Of a DNA stretch of 9,266 nt, positions 1 to 5,862 are shown piece after piece. The notes under the pieces were generated by a model. That model searched no databases. It worked only from the letters and a program-made list of their open reading frames with translations, and had not been told where the DNA came from. A program made the position numbers and the translations under genes. The stretch's first letter is position 1, and each line of letters opens with the position of its first letter. Origin of the DNA: JBBTCJ01 sp038043285 (GTDB lineage Bacteria > Planctomycetota > Phycisphaerae > UBA1845); the NCBI GenBank assembly GCA_038043285.1, contig JBBTCJ010000015.1, positions 1 through 9,266 on the forward strand. Direction: 5' to 3'.

Positions 1-218
1 TTTATGCCACAGGATGCAGCCTTTATCTATCCCCTCGGTGAGAAATCCGGGCTAAGCCTTCGAAGAGACCTGACGACGTTCCTTCGCCGCGCAAGATCCA
101 TCCGGAAACGAGGTGTGCGTGCCGGACTTGCTCAAGAAGCCCATGTCGGCCGCGCTGCAGTGGAATCGGGCGTAGCCGCGCAGAAGGGCCGATCGGCGCG
201 GCCATCGGCCTGCGTCGT
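1..218. other. Left-edge stretch with no supported gene
   Basis: Short open frames exist on both strands here, but none has a convincing ribosome binding site, a recognisable motif or natural-looking amino-acid composition. The Arg/Ala/Gly-rich peptides are typical of chance frames in GC-rich DNA. The stretch lies downstream of the small minus-strand gene that ends at 219. The only structure I see is an inverted repeat at 187-210, listed separately. Confidence 0.5.
187..210 (-). terminator. Candidate hairpin after the small minus-strand gene
   Basis: GGCCGAT (187-193) and ATCGGCC (204-210) form a perfect 7-bp stem with a 10-base GC-rich loop. It begins 9 bases after the stop codon of the 219-479 gene, where a terminator would be expected. 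There is no clear U-run on the minus strand, only a short pyrimidine-rich patch, so intrinsic termination is uncertain. It may instead be a 3'-end stabilising hairpin or chance in GC-rich DNA. Confidence 0.3.
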
Positions 219-479
219 TCACGGAATGTCTTGGCGCCGCCAATCGGGCGAATAGGGGTCGGAGAAGGTCATCTGCACGCGGTCAGCGCGGTCGGGGTGG
301 CCGTCTGACGCGATGGTTAGTGCGGCATGGATGGTTCGCCATCGCGGATCGGACGTGACGGCCGCAAAGCCTTGGCCGCGCTGGACGCGATCCAGCGCCG
401 CGGCCAGGTCGAGAATGCGACAGCGGATGTCGAGGAATTCGCGTTCCAGGGTTGCTACGGCGGACGATGGGTTGGGCAT
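219..479 (-). CDS. Small protein of unknown function, 86 residues
   Basis: The product begins MPNPSSAVATLERE and ends SPDWRRQDIP. I chose the ATG at 479 because GGAG lies 8 bases upstream. An ATG at 545 in the same frame lacks such a site and would add an Arg/Pro-rich, unnatural leader. The N-terminal half (residues ~9-35, LEREFLDIRCRILDLAAALD) is amphipathic and probably helical. The C-terminal half holds DPRW and a DGHPDRADRVQ segment followed by a short acidic/aromatic tail. There is no signal peptide or membrane segment, so it is probably cytoplasmic. I have a faint memory of similar short proteins in planctomycete genomes, but I cannot name a function. It is transcribed away from the tRNA-Arg fragment and belongs to the chromosomal flank rather than the integrated block. 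Confidence 0.6.
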   Translation of the reverse strand: MPNPSSAVATLEREFLDIRCRILDLAAALDRVQRGQGFAAVTSDPRWRTIHAALTIASDGHPDRADRVQMTFSDPYSPDWRRQDIP

Positions 480-519
480 GGCGGTGCTCCGCGCGGCGGT
501 CGGTGGATCGCGCGGCCAA

Positions 520-531
520 GGGAGCGCTCCC
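520..531. promoter_or_regulatory. 12-bp perfect palindrome between divergent genes
   Basis: GGGAGCGCTCCC is a perfect palindrome. It lies 41 bp upstream of the start of the small minus-strand gene and 31 bp upstream of the tRNA-Arg -10 box at 562. A protein-binding operator is possible from the position. GC-rich palindromes of this size also arise by chance, so this is weak. Confidence 0.2.
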
Positions 532-561
532 CGCTCAATCGCCAAGGGCCGCGCGCGTGGG

Positions 562-567
562 TAGAAT
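562..567 (+). promoter_or_regulatory. -10 box of the original tRNA-Arg promoter
   Basis: TAGAAT matches the sigma70 -10 consensus at five of six positions. It ends 11 bases before the first base of the tRNA-Arg fragment at 579, a sensible distance for a tRNA with a short 5' leader. No good -35 hexamer is visible upstream. In the integration model this is the chromosome's own tRNA promoter, now separated from the functional gene and driving only a tRNA stub. Confidence 0.45.
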
Positions 568-578
568 CATACCACCAG

Positions 579-601
579 GCGCTCGTAGCTCAGTAGGATA
601 G
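579..601 (+). repeat. tRNA-Arg 5' fragment (left attachment-site copy)
   Basis: These 23 bases are identical to 3544-3566, the first 23 bases of the intact tRNA-Arg(CCU). They cover the 5' acceptor strand and the D-arm up to the first base of the 3' D-stem. Identity stops sharply on both sides. After 601 the sequence runs CCCATCGG instead of the expected AGCACCGG, so no anticodon arm, T-arm or 3' acceptor strand follows and this copy cannot be a functional tRNA. It is best read as the attL-type footprint of a site-specific integration into the tRNA gene. A stray partial tRNA duplication is the alternative. Confidence 0.75.
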
Positions 602-693
602 CCCATCGGGCCGTACGGTACCCTGGCAGGCTACACGGGAGCATAGTCGAGGGCTGGCGTCGGAGTCCGGTCGATTGTGCTCGCTTGGGCGAC

Positions 694-720
694 TTGACAG
701 ACAGACGCGGTTCGGATAAT
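694..720 (+). promoter_or_regulatory. Probable sigma70 promoter of the island operon
   Basis: A perfect TTGACA (694-699) is followed after 15 bases by GATAAT (715-720), five of six matches to TATAAT. An alternative -10, TAATGT (717-722), has the ideal 17-base spacing but a poorer match. Transcription would start near 727, leaving a leader of about 20 bases before the ATG at 747 and including its GGAGG. The promoter lies inside the tRNA-bounded block, about 90 bp from its left edge, so the cassette carries its own promoter. No operator-like dyad is evident. Confidence 0.5.
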
Positions 721-746
721 GTTCGGGAGAACGGAGGTGCGAGCGA

Positions 747-1277
747 ATGAACCCGTCACAGATCGTATTGAAGCTGGTTCTGGACGCCGTAAGACAGCCG
801 CTGGAGCTGGACAGCTTCGAGCGGCGGCTGATGATCCAGAAGAAGGTGTACCTGACGCAGCTTACGGGGCTTGATCTGGCTTATCGCTTTGGATGGTACT
901 TGCACGGACCGTACTGCCGCGAGCTGACGAACGATGCCTTTCGCGCCAAGGAACAAATCGACGGCGGCGAGGACGACTACAAGCGTGAGACGCTAGCGCC
1001 CTTCGCTCGCAAATTGACGGGCAAGGCCGAGACCATTTGGGCCAACAGGCCGGACGGCATCGACGAGGACGACTGGCTGGAACTTCTTGCGTCGCTGCAC
1101 TACCTCAAGCATATCGCGTACATGGGCAGGAATGCGCGCCGCGACTTCGACGAAATCTGGCAAGCGCTGATCGACAGCAAGCCACGGTTCAAAGGGCGTA
1201 AGCATGATGCACAGCAGGCGTGGCAGCAGCTTGGTCGGGTCGGCCTGTTGGTGAACAAGGTTCTACCTGTGGTATGA
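747..1277 (+). CDS. YwgA-like protein, first gene of the island cassette
   Basis: This is a 176-residue protein, probably cytoplasmic, with no signal peptide or membrane segment. The start is well supported: GGAGG at 733-737, 9 bases before the ATG. Residues ~28-60 hold the pattern that suggests the family: IQKKVYL (30-36), then YRFGWYLHGPYCREL (46-60). This 'LQKxVYL ... YxFxxYxxGPY' signature is shared by YwgA and related small proteins and resembles the DUF4065/SocA-type fold. The C-terminal part (108-170) is helical and basic, with no motif I recognise. Its biochemical role is unknown. As I recall, ywgA in Bacillus subtilis is next to ywfO, an HD-type dNTP hydrolase; the same pairing here (HD gene 6 bp downstream) supports the family call and suggests a regulator, specificity or antitoxin-like partner. 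Family assignment is from motif memory, not a search. Confidence 0.65.
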   Translation: MNPSQIVLKLVLDAVRQPLELDSFERRLMIQKKVYLTQLTGLDLAYRFGWYLHGPYCRELTNDAFRAKEQIDGGEDDYKRETLAPFARKLTGKAETIWANRPDGIDEDDWLELLASLHYLKHIAYMGRNARRDFDEIWQALIDSKPRFKGRKHDAQQAWQQLGRVGLLVNKVLPVV

Positions 1278-1283
1278 AGATGA

Positions 1284-2681
1284 ATGGCCAAATCAAAGCT
1301 AGACGAATACCGATTCAAAGTCATCACTGACCCCGTTCACGGAGACATAGGGCTAAGTCGGCTCGAAGTTGACCTCATCAATACGCAGTCGTTCCAGCGG
1401 CTGCGCCGCCTCAAGCAATTGGGGCTGGCGACTCTGGTGTACCCCTCGGCCAGCCACTCACGCTTCTCGCACTCTCTTGGCGTGTTCCACATCATGAGCC
1501 GGGCCATCGAACTCATGGTTCGACGGGGCAAGTTCACCGACACCGAGGGCCGCTTGTTGCGGATCGCCGCGTTGCTGCACGACATCGGGCATTATCCGTA
1601 TTCCCACCTCGTGGAAAGACTGGATCGTGATCCTTACCGCAAGGCGTTGCTTGGCCGTGGACGGCGTGGCAAGCCCGCGCGCTCGTATCCCGATCATGAG
1701 AAGCTCAGCGCGATGATCGTCACCGGACGAAAGGACATTGCGGGCATCCTGAACGGCGCAGGTATTGATCCCGCCGACATCGCATCGATCATACAAGGGC
1801 AACACAGGAAGCGAAGATACAACCAATTGATCCACTCGACGCTCGACCTTGACCGGATGGACTACCTCGTGCGCGACGCGATAGCCACGGGCGTGCCGTT
1901 CGGTCGGATCGACCTGAACTACCTACTCAGCAACCTCGATCTCGATGGCGATGATACTCTTGTGTTGCACGCCAAAGCCGAAACGGCGGTGGAGCATTTC
2001 ATCGTAGCGCGGTACTTCATGTCGAAAGCCGTCTACTTCCACAAGACCGTGTTCGCCTTTGAAGCGCTGATGAGGCAGACGCTCTTCCTGCTGCGCGAAC
2101 AAGGCGAACTGTGGAAAAGCGGCAACGACATCGAAAAGCTCGTCAAACATCCGACGGAGTTTCTGACATTCCACGACGGTAGGATTGATTCGATCGTAGA
2201 GAAACAGGCCGACACTCAGCCCAAGTCGTCAGCACTCGGTCGCCTCTGTCGGGCTTTGCGCGATCGCAAACCGCCGAAGCTGATCTTTGGAGTCTCTTCC
2301 CTCGCACGCGGGGGGGCGCGTTCTGAGGAACACTCCCGCTTCTTGACCCGCCGACAAGATCAACTCGAATCCGTGGCGACGAAGTGCGGTATCCCGATTG
2401 AATGCTGGCTGTGGGAAGACCCGAAGGATGTCGCCTTTGAAAAGCTCGGGCCATTGATGTCCATGTCTGAGGCCGCGAGCGTATCCCCACAGGCGTCAGC
2501 CGAGTTGGTGCGCCTTCTGGACAAGAAGGGCAAGACCGTGCTGCTCATGGAGAAGCCGAGCAGCATTCTTCATCATCTCAGCGGCCTGAAACTCCAGACG
2601 GCGCGATTGTATGTGGTGGAAGAGAATGAGGCTAAGGTCGCCAAGGCCGAGCGTGCGGTGAAGGCGTGGTTGAAGCAGTGA
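1284..2681 (+). CDS. HD-superfamily phosphohydrolase (YwfO/SAMHD1-like)
   Basis: This is a 465-residue soluble protein. The N-terminal ~300 residues are a typical HD-superfamily phosphohydrolase (COG1078 type). DPVHGDI (16-22) is followed by QRLRRLKQLGL (38-48) and SRFSHSLGV (59-67, metal ligand H63). The namesake HD pair is in LLHDIGHYPYSH (97-108; H99, D100), and the distal Asp is in LDLDRMDYLVRDA (187-199; D190). All expected metal ligands are present, so the enzyme should be active. Family members hydrolyse dNTPs to deoxynucleoside plus triphosphate, or related phosphoesters; the substrate here is not predictable. The C-terminal ~130 residues are less conserved and may serve in oligomerisation or partner binding. 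It starts 6 bp after the YwgA-like stop and is followed 25 bp later by the helicase, indicating one operon. dNTP-depleting HD enzymes are known in antiphage defence, which makes a defensive role plausible but unproven. Confidence 0.85.
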   Translation: MAKSKLDEYRFKVITDPVHGDIGLSRLEVDLINTQSFQRLRRLKQLGLATLVYPSASHSRFSHSLGVFHIMSRAIELMVRRGKFTDTEGRLLRIAALLHDIGHYPYSHLVERLDRDPYRKALLGRGRRGKPARSYPDHEKLSAMIVTGRKDIAGILNGAGIDPADIASIIQGQHRKRRYNQLIHSTLDLDRMDYLVRDAIATGVPFGRIDLNYLLSNLDLDGDDTLVLHAKAETAVEHFIVARYFMSKAVYFHKTVFAFEALMRQTLFLLREQGELWKSGNDIEKLVKHPTEFLTFHDGRIDSIVEKQADTQPKSSALGRLCRALRDRKPPKLIFGVSSLARGGARSEEHSRFLTRRQDQLESVATKCGIPIECWLWEDPKDVAFEKLGPLMSMSEAASVSPQASAELVRLLDKKGKTVLLMEKPSSILHHLSGLKLQTARLYVVEENEAKVAKAERAVKAWLKQ

Positions 2682-2706
2682 CGGGCAGGCGTCGGAGTCT
2701 TCGTGA

Positions 2707-3312
2707 ATGAACCCCCTTCTGATAGCCAGAAACCTGCGGGACGAGTACCTCCGACTGCTCAAGACGCATTTCAATCCGCGCCAGCAGGAACTCAAGGCGG
2801 CGTTCAACCGGGAGATCGAGACCGACGGCTTCCTGACGCGGGAGCCGTTCGTCGCGTTGTCGCAGCCGTACGCAATCGCGCCGCCCATCAACGAACTGCA
2901 CCCGCTGGCCCGCGAGCGCTTCGCCCCGATCTGCGAGACGCCCTACCAGCATCAAGCCGACGCCTGCAAGCGGATTCTCGCGGGGAAGGCGACGGTGGTG
3001 GCCACGGGAACGGGATCGGGAAAGACCGAGGCGTTCCTGATGCCGATCATCGACCACTGCCTGCGCGTCCACAAGGATGGCGAGGATGCCGTCAAGGCGA
3101 TCTTCATCTACCCGATGAACGCCTTGGCCAACGACCAATGCAGCCGCATCCGCAAGCTGTTGGTGGGGACGGACATTTCCTACGGTCGGTACACGCGGGA
3201 GACCAAGATGTGCGGCTCACGCCATCCAGGGCGGTCAGACGCCTTCGGGCGACATCGTCGTCCTTGGTACGCAGGTGGATTCTCTGGTAGGATATCGCGC
3301 CGTTCTTGGTGA
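2707..3312 (+). pseudogene. Truncated DEAD/DEAH-type helicase (N-terminal fragment)
   Basis: The start is at ATG 2707, with GGAG at 2694-2697, 25 bp after the HD gene. Residues 1-168 look authentic. A Q-motif-like YQHQADAC is at 80-87, Walker A ATGTGSGKTE at 99-108 (K106, T107), motif Ia-like YPMNALANDQ at 135-144, and YGRYTRETK at 159-167. This order is typical of large SF2 helicases of the COG1205/DUF1998-associated group, usually around 1,000 residues or more. Everything after Walker A and motif Ia is missing: no DEAD/DEAH box, no second RecA domain, no C-terminal domains. After about 3210 the frame reads 33 meaningless Arg/Gly/Ser-rich residues to the stop, because it enters a minus-strand gene fragment. 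The product would lack ATP hydrolysis. I infer a deletion that removed the helicase 3' end. I cannot assign it to DISARM, Druantia or another named system from this fragment. Confidence 0.75.
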
Positions 3313-3379
3313 CGGCGATCGTGGTGAACTTACGCCCGTCGTATTGGTCAGTCTGGAGGCGCTTGCGAGGTCGTCCCAT
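3212..3379 (-). pseudogene. Probable tyrosine-recombinase N-terminal stub
   Basis: The frame begins MGRPRKRLQTDQY at the ATG at 3379; it is also open upstream to a TTG at 3466. It continues through KFTTIAVTKNGAISYQRIHL and RTKDDDVARRRLTALDG. A basic start, a beta-rich segment, then 'L-R-T-K-D...A-x-R-R-L-x-x-L' is what I expect of the arm-binding N-terminus of phage-type integrases, although no catalytic residue is present to prove it. After about residue 54-56 the frame runs on only as antisense of the helicase (to 3104), so the gene was cut there. Its position about 165 bp from the intact tRNA-Arg is where an island integrase is normally found. No good ribosome binding site is visible at 3379. 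It could be another DNA-binding protein; the integrase call leans on context. Confidence 0.4.
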
Positions 3380-3441
3380 GCTGTTGGTCTCGGTCGCAGG
3401 GCGTTGCGAGCTTGGTATCGGCGGCGGAGAGAAGCGGGGCG

Positions 3442-3465
3442 AGTATTCTCCCAAGTATTCTCCCA
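3442..3465. repeat. Two tandem 12-bp repeats near the attachment site
   Basis: AGTATTCTCCCA occurs twice with no spacer (3442-3453 and 3454-3465), both copies exact. It lies between the recombinase stub and the intact tRNA-Arg, about 80 bp from the 23-bp core. Short direct repeats in this position are typical of arm-type integrase binding sites. The repeat also falls in the upstream extension of the stub's reading frame, which could mean a simple coding duplication. Confidence 0.6.
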
Positions 3466-3526
3466 AATGCCGAAGTCGCTATGTCCGGGCAGCTAGTGTG
3501 GCGGATGGTAAGTGCCGATTTTACAT

Positions 3527-3532
3527 TAGATT
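3527..3532 (+). promoter_or_regulatory. -10-like box of the intact tRNA-Arg, inside the island
   Basis: TAGATT ends 11 bases before the first base of tRNA-Arg at 3544, exactly the spacing of TAGAAT before the displaced fragment at 579. The surrounding sequence (3519-3540) is AT-rich, unlike the rest of the window, and shares no further homology with 541-578. TATGAA at 3532-3537 is an alternative -10. No clear -35 is visible. This would be an element-supplied promoter for an essential chromosomal tRNA. Confidence 0.35.
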
Positions 3533-3543
3533 ATGAACATTCA

Positions 3544-3566
3544 GCGCTCGTAGCTCAGTAGGATAG
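3544..3566 (+). repeat. Right copy of the 23-bp core (attR-type) within tRNA-Arg
   Basis: This is identical to 579-601. Upstream of 3544 the sequence belongs to the island and differs from the sequence upstream of 579. Downstream of 3566 the tRNA continues intact. So recombination in this core would leave the tRNA body and 3' end native while its upstream flank came with the element. Confidence 0.7.
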
Positions 3567-3617
3567 AGCACCGGTTTCCTAAACCGGGGGTCGCACGTTC
3601 GAGTCGTGCCGGGCGCG
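3544..3617 (+). tRNA. tRNA-Arg (anticodon CCT)
   Basis: It folds as a complete cloverleaf. The acceptor GCGCTCG (3544-3550) pairs with CGGGCGC (3610-3616) with one T:G wobble. The D-stem is GCTC/GAGC. The anticodon stem is CCGGT/ACCGG around loop TTCCTAA, with anticodon CCT at 3578-3580. A 5-base variable loop GGGTC follows, then T-stem GCACG/CGTGC with loop TTCGAGT. The discriminator base is G3617 and no CCA is encoded. It decodes the arginine codon AGG. Its first 23 bases are duplicated at 579-601. It is convergent with the S9 peptidase gene, which ends 38 bp downstream. Confidence 0.95.
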
Positions 3618-3655
3618 ATAATCCGCCGCCGCGAGCGAAGAGCGCGTTCGGCGAA

Positions 3656-5539
3656 TCACTGTCTCAGATGCTTGTCGAAGAACTTGGCCATCTCTTCGTA
3701 GTAGAGGAGGCGGTTGTTTTCCTTGGCGAACCCGTGCCCCTCGTCGGGGAAGTACAACTCCGCGACTTCGACGCCGCGTTTCTTGAGGGCCACCGCGATC
3801 TGCATGGCCTCCCCCACCGGCACGCGCGGGTCGTTCAGCCCGTGAGCGACCATCAGGGGCATGTCGATCTTGTCCACCTTGTGGATCGGCGAGATGGACT
3901 TGAGGAACTCGCGGTCGGTCAGCGGTCCGTACTCCACTTCACGCAGCTTGCGGCGATAGTCCTTGGTCTGTTCGAGGAAGGTCTCAAAGTTGACGATTCC
4001 CACGACGTCGCAGGCGGCCCCGAACAGTTCCGGCGCCTCGGTGATCGCGGCCATGGTCATGAACCCGCCGTAGCTTCCGCCCCAGGCCGCCACCTTACGC
4101 TTCTCGGTGAATCCCTGGGCGATGAGGTATTTCACGGCCCAGACGCCGTCGTTGACGCTCTTCATGCGGTTCTTGTAGTTGTCCGCTTCGAGAAACGCCT
4201 TGCCATATCCGCTCGATCCGCGTGGATTGGGTGCGATCACTCCGTAGCCGCGGGCAAGAAGGTATTGATACGCGCGATTGAACGATGGCCGGTACTGAGC
4301 TTCCGGTCCGCCGTGGTAACTGACGATGAAGGGAATCTTCTTCCCCTTTTCGTAATCGCCGGGCAGGTAGAGGAAGGCCGGGATTTTCATGCCGTCGAAG
4401 GACTCATAGCGCACCAGTTCCGGCAGGCGGAACTTGGAGACGTCGATGCCCTGGGTGTCCGCGTCGGTGAGGGCGACGCTCGACGCGTCGGGCTTGTTGA
4501 GATCCCACTTGTAGATCAATCCCGGCGTGTTGGCGTTGTCGAGGGCGTAGAGCATGAACTTTCCCTGGAAGGCGACGTTGCCGACGACGCCCTTGGGGAG
4601 TTTCGGTCCGGCGACCGGCGTGAAGTCCGAGGTGCGGCGAAGGTGCAGCGTGCCGTAGCCGTCTTCGTTGACCCCGACGGCCAGCACCGTGCGGTCCTCG
4701 TTGAGCACGCCGAAATCGACCTCCCATCCGGACAAGTCGGAGAGAACCGGCTTGACCGCCCCGGTGCGAAGATCCATCGCGTGGATGGCCTGCAAGTCGC
4801 CCTTGTAGTTGGTGTTCACGATGAACTGCGAATCATCGAAGTTGTACCCGACCGGTTCGAAGGTCCATTGCTCGTCCTTGGGGGTGATTTCGCGGCGCTC
4901 GCCGGAGGCAAGGTCCACCTCGAAAAGCTGGGTGTGCGTCGCGGAGATCGACCTTTGAACGATCAGCTTCATGCCGTCACGGTTGAAGTCGACGGCGTCA
5001 TGATGCCCCTTGTCAGCGAAGACCTTTTTCGATTGGCGCGTGGCGAGATCGAAGACCGAGACGTGGAAATCCGCGAGCGACTCGTCGTTGGCGCGGTAGG
5101 CGAAGGCCTGGCTGTCGCGGCGCCAGACGGGGCCGGCGTACACAAACTTGGGATTTTCGAACAAGGTTTCCAGTTTGCCCGTGGCGGTGTCCATCAGGTA
5201 CAGCGAGAACTGTTCGCTCCCGCCGATGGCCGCGGTGATGGCGATCCACTTCCCGTCGTCGCTGAGGCTGTACCCGCCGACGCCGTCGGGAAAGGTGGTG
5301 AGCTTGACCGCGTCCTTCTGCGTCTTGCCCGAAGAGACCTTGTAGAGCTGGCGGATGCCATCGGGGTCATAGACGAAGTAGAGGGTTCCATCCGGGGCAA
5401 GCGTCGCGGCGCCGGGCCAACGCATCTTGACGTACGCGGCGATGCCGGTCGTTTTCGGTTCAGCCCAGGCGGCCCCGCCGAGAAACCCACCCATCAGGAC
5501 CGCCAGAATCAAACTGCCGCCAATGCCTGTCCTTCTCAT
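3656..5539 (-). CDS. Secreted S9 family peptidase (prolyl oligopeptidase/acylaminoacyl peptidase type)
   Basis: This is a 627-residue serine peptidase that should cleave short peptides outside the cytoplasm. I chose the ATG at 5539 because GGAG lies 7 bases upstream and it opens directly into a signal peptide: MRRTG, a hydrophobic stretch, and a cleavage site after GGAAWA (about residue 26). An in-frame GTG at 5575 lacks a ribosome binding site. Residues ~30-370 are a WD/TolB-like beta-propeller with repeated 'xxDxxxL' blades that gate access. Residues ~380-625 are the alpha/beta hydrolase. The catalytic triad is complete: S489 in GGSYGG, D570 in HGLNDPRVPV, H602 in DEGHGF. HGGPEAQY (about 409-416) lies at the oxyanion region. 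Length is normal for the family. It stands alone, convergent with tRNA-Arg, with about 380 bp upstream and no operon partner. Substrate is not predictable, but a nutritional role in peptide use is likely. Confidence 0.92.
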   Translation of the reverse strand: MRRTGIGGSLILAVLMGGFLGGAAWAEPKTTGIAAYVKMRWPGAATLAPDGTLYFVYDPDGIRQLYKVSSGKTQKDAVKLTTFPDGVGGYSLSDDGKWIAITAAIGGSEQFSLYLMDTATGKLETLFENPKFVYAGPVWRRDSQAFAYRANDESLADFHVSVFDLATRQSKKVFADKGHHDAVDFNRDGMKLIVQRSISATHTQLFEVDLASGERREITPKDEQWTFEPVGYNFDDSQFIVNTNYKGDLQAIHAMDLRTGAVKPVLSDLSGWEVDFGVLNEDRTVLAVGVNEDGYGTLHLRRTSDFTPVAGPKLPKGVVGNVAFQGKFMLYALDNANTPGLIYKWDLNKPDASSVALTDADTQGIDVSKFRLPELVRYESFDGMKIPAFLYLPGDYEKGKKIPFIVSYHGGPEAQYRPSFNRAYQYLLARGYGVIAPNPRGSSGYGKAFLEADNYKNRMKSVNDGVWAVKYLIAQGFTEKRKVAAWGGSYGGFMTMAAITEAPELFGAACDVVGIVNFETFLEQTKDYRRKLREVEYGPLTDREFLKSISPIHKVDKIDMPLMVAHGLNDPRVPVGEAMQIAVALKKRGVEVAELYFPDEGHGFAKENNRLLYYEEMAKFFDKHLRQ

Positions 5540-5751
5540 GAGATATCTCCGTTTTCCATCCCGCATGAGCTTCACTTGGCGAACATGGTAAACGGAACCG
5601 CGCGAACAGGAAACCCGGGAAGCCGGTCGTCAGGGTCCGTGAACTTCCGGCGGCTGTCATCTGAGACACTTCCCCTGTCTTCGCCGGCCCAGTTTATGCC
5701 GGTCCGGAACTTCGAAAGAGGTGAAACGCCGATCAGAACCGCGACAGCATG

Positions 5752-5774
5752 GAGCGGTCCAGCGCGGACCGCTC
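5752..5774. terminator. Strong hairpin: 9-bp perfect stem, 5-base loop
   Basis: GAGCGGTCC (5752-5760) pairs perfectly with GGACCGCTC (5766-5774) around the loop AGCGC. It lies about 150 bp past the lipoprotein stop on the minus strand and about 210 bp upstream of the S9 start. No T-run follows on either strand, so it is not a textbook intrinsic terminator. It could be a backup terminator, a processing or stability element, or an operator for the S9 gene. Confidence 0.35.
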
Positions 5775-5862
5775 GTTCGCACTCGCGGTTCCGAACACCC
5801 GCCCCTGCCCCGCCCAAGCTGTCACGGACGCCGGTCGTCATCCCCAGGCCTCGGCGCGCGCG

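Larger units (their letters stand above)
579..3566 (+). mobile_element. Remnant genomic island in tRNA-Arg, bounded by a 23-bp repeat
   Basis: The block lies between a 5' tRNA-Arg fragment and the intact tRNA-Arg, sharing a 23-bp core. It holds a three-gene plus-strand cassette (YwgA-like, HD phosphohydrolase, truncated helicase) and, next to the intact tRNA, the stub of a probable tyrosine recombinase on the minus strand. A tRNA target, a direct-repeat core and an integrase-like stub beside one end are the classic layout of integrated islands. Two things are unusual: the core is in the 5' half of the tRNA, and the helicase and recombinase are both truncated where they meet at about 3211, implying an internal deletion. 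The block is probably no longer mobile. Its boundaries rest on the repeat, which I see directly; its mobility is inferred. Confidence 0.6.

Noticed and set aside
4..255. Overlapping short frames on both strands at the left edge
   Set aside because: There is no ribosome binding site and the translations are Arg/Ala/Ser-rich and typical of chance; the plus-strand frame also overlaps the better supported 219-479 gene.
579..650. A second functional tRNA gene
   Set aside because: Only the first 23 bases match; there is no anticodon stem, T-arm or 3' acceptor strand after 601.
2496..3138. Minus-strand frames across the HD and helicase genes
   Set aside because: They are antisense shadows; the plus-strand frames carry the HD and Walker A motifs.
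747..3210. Assignment of the cassette to DISARM, Druantia or the Dpd 7-deazaguanine system, the last prompted by the nearby queG
   Set aside because: No methyltransferase, DUF1998 protein, PLD protein or deazaguanine transferase is visible, and the helicase fragment is too short to classify. queG is outside the island and is a normal tRNA-modification gene.
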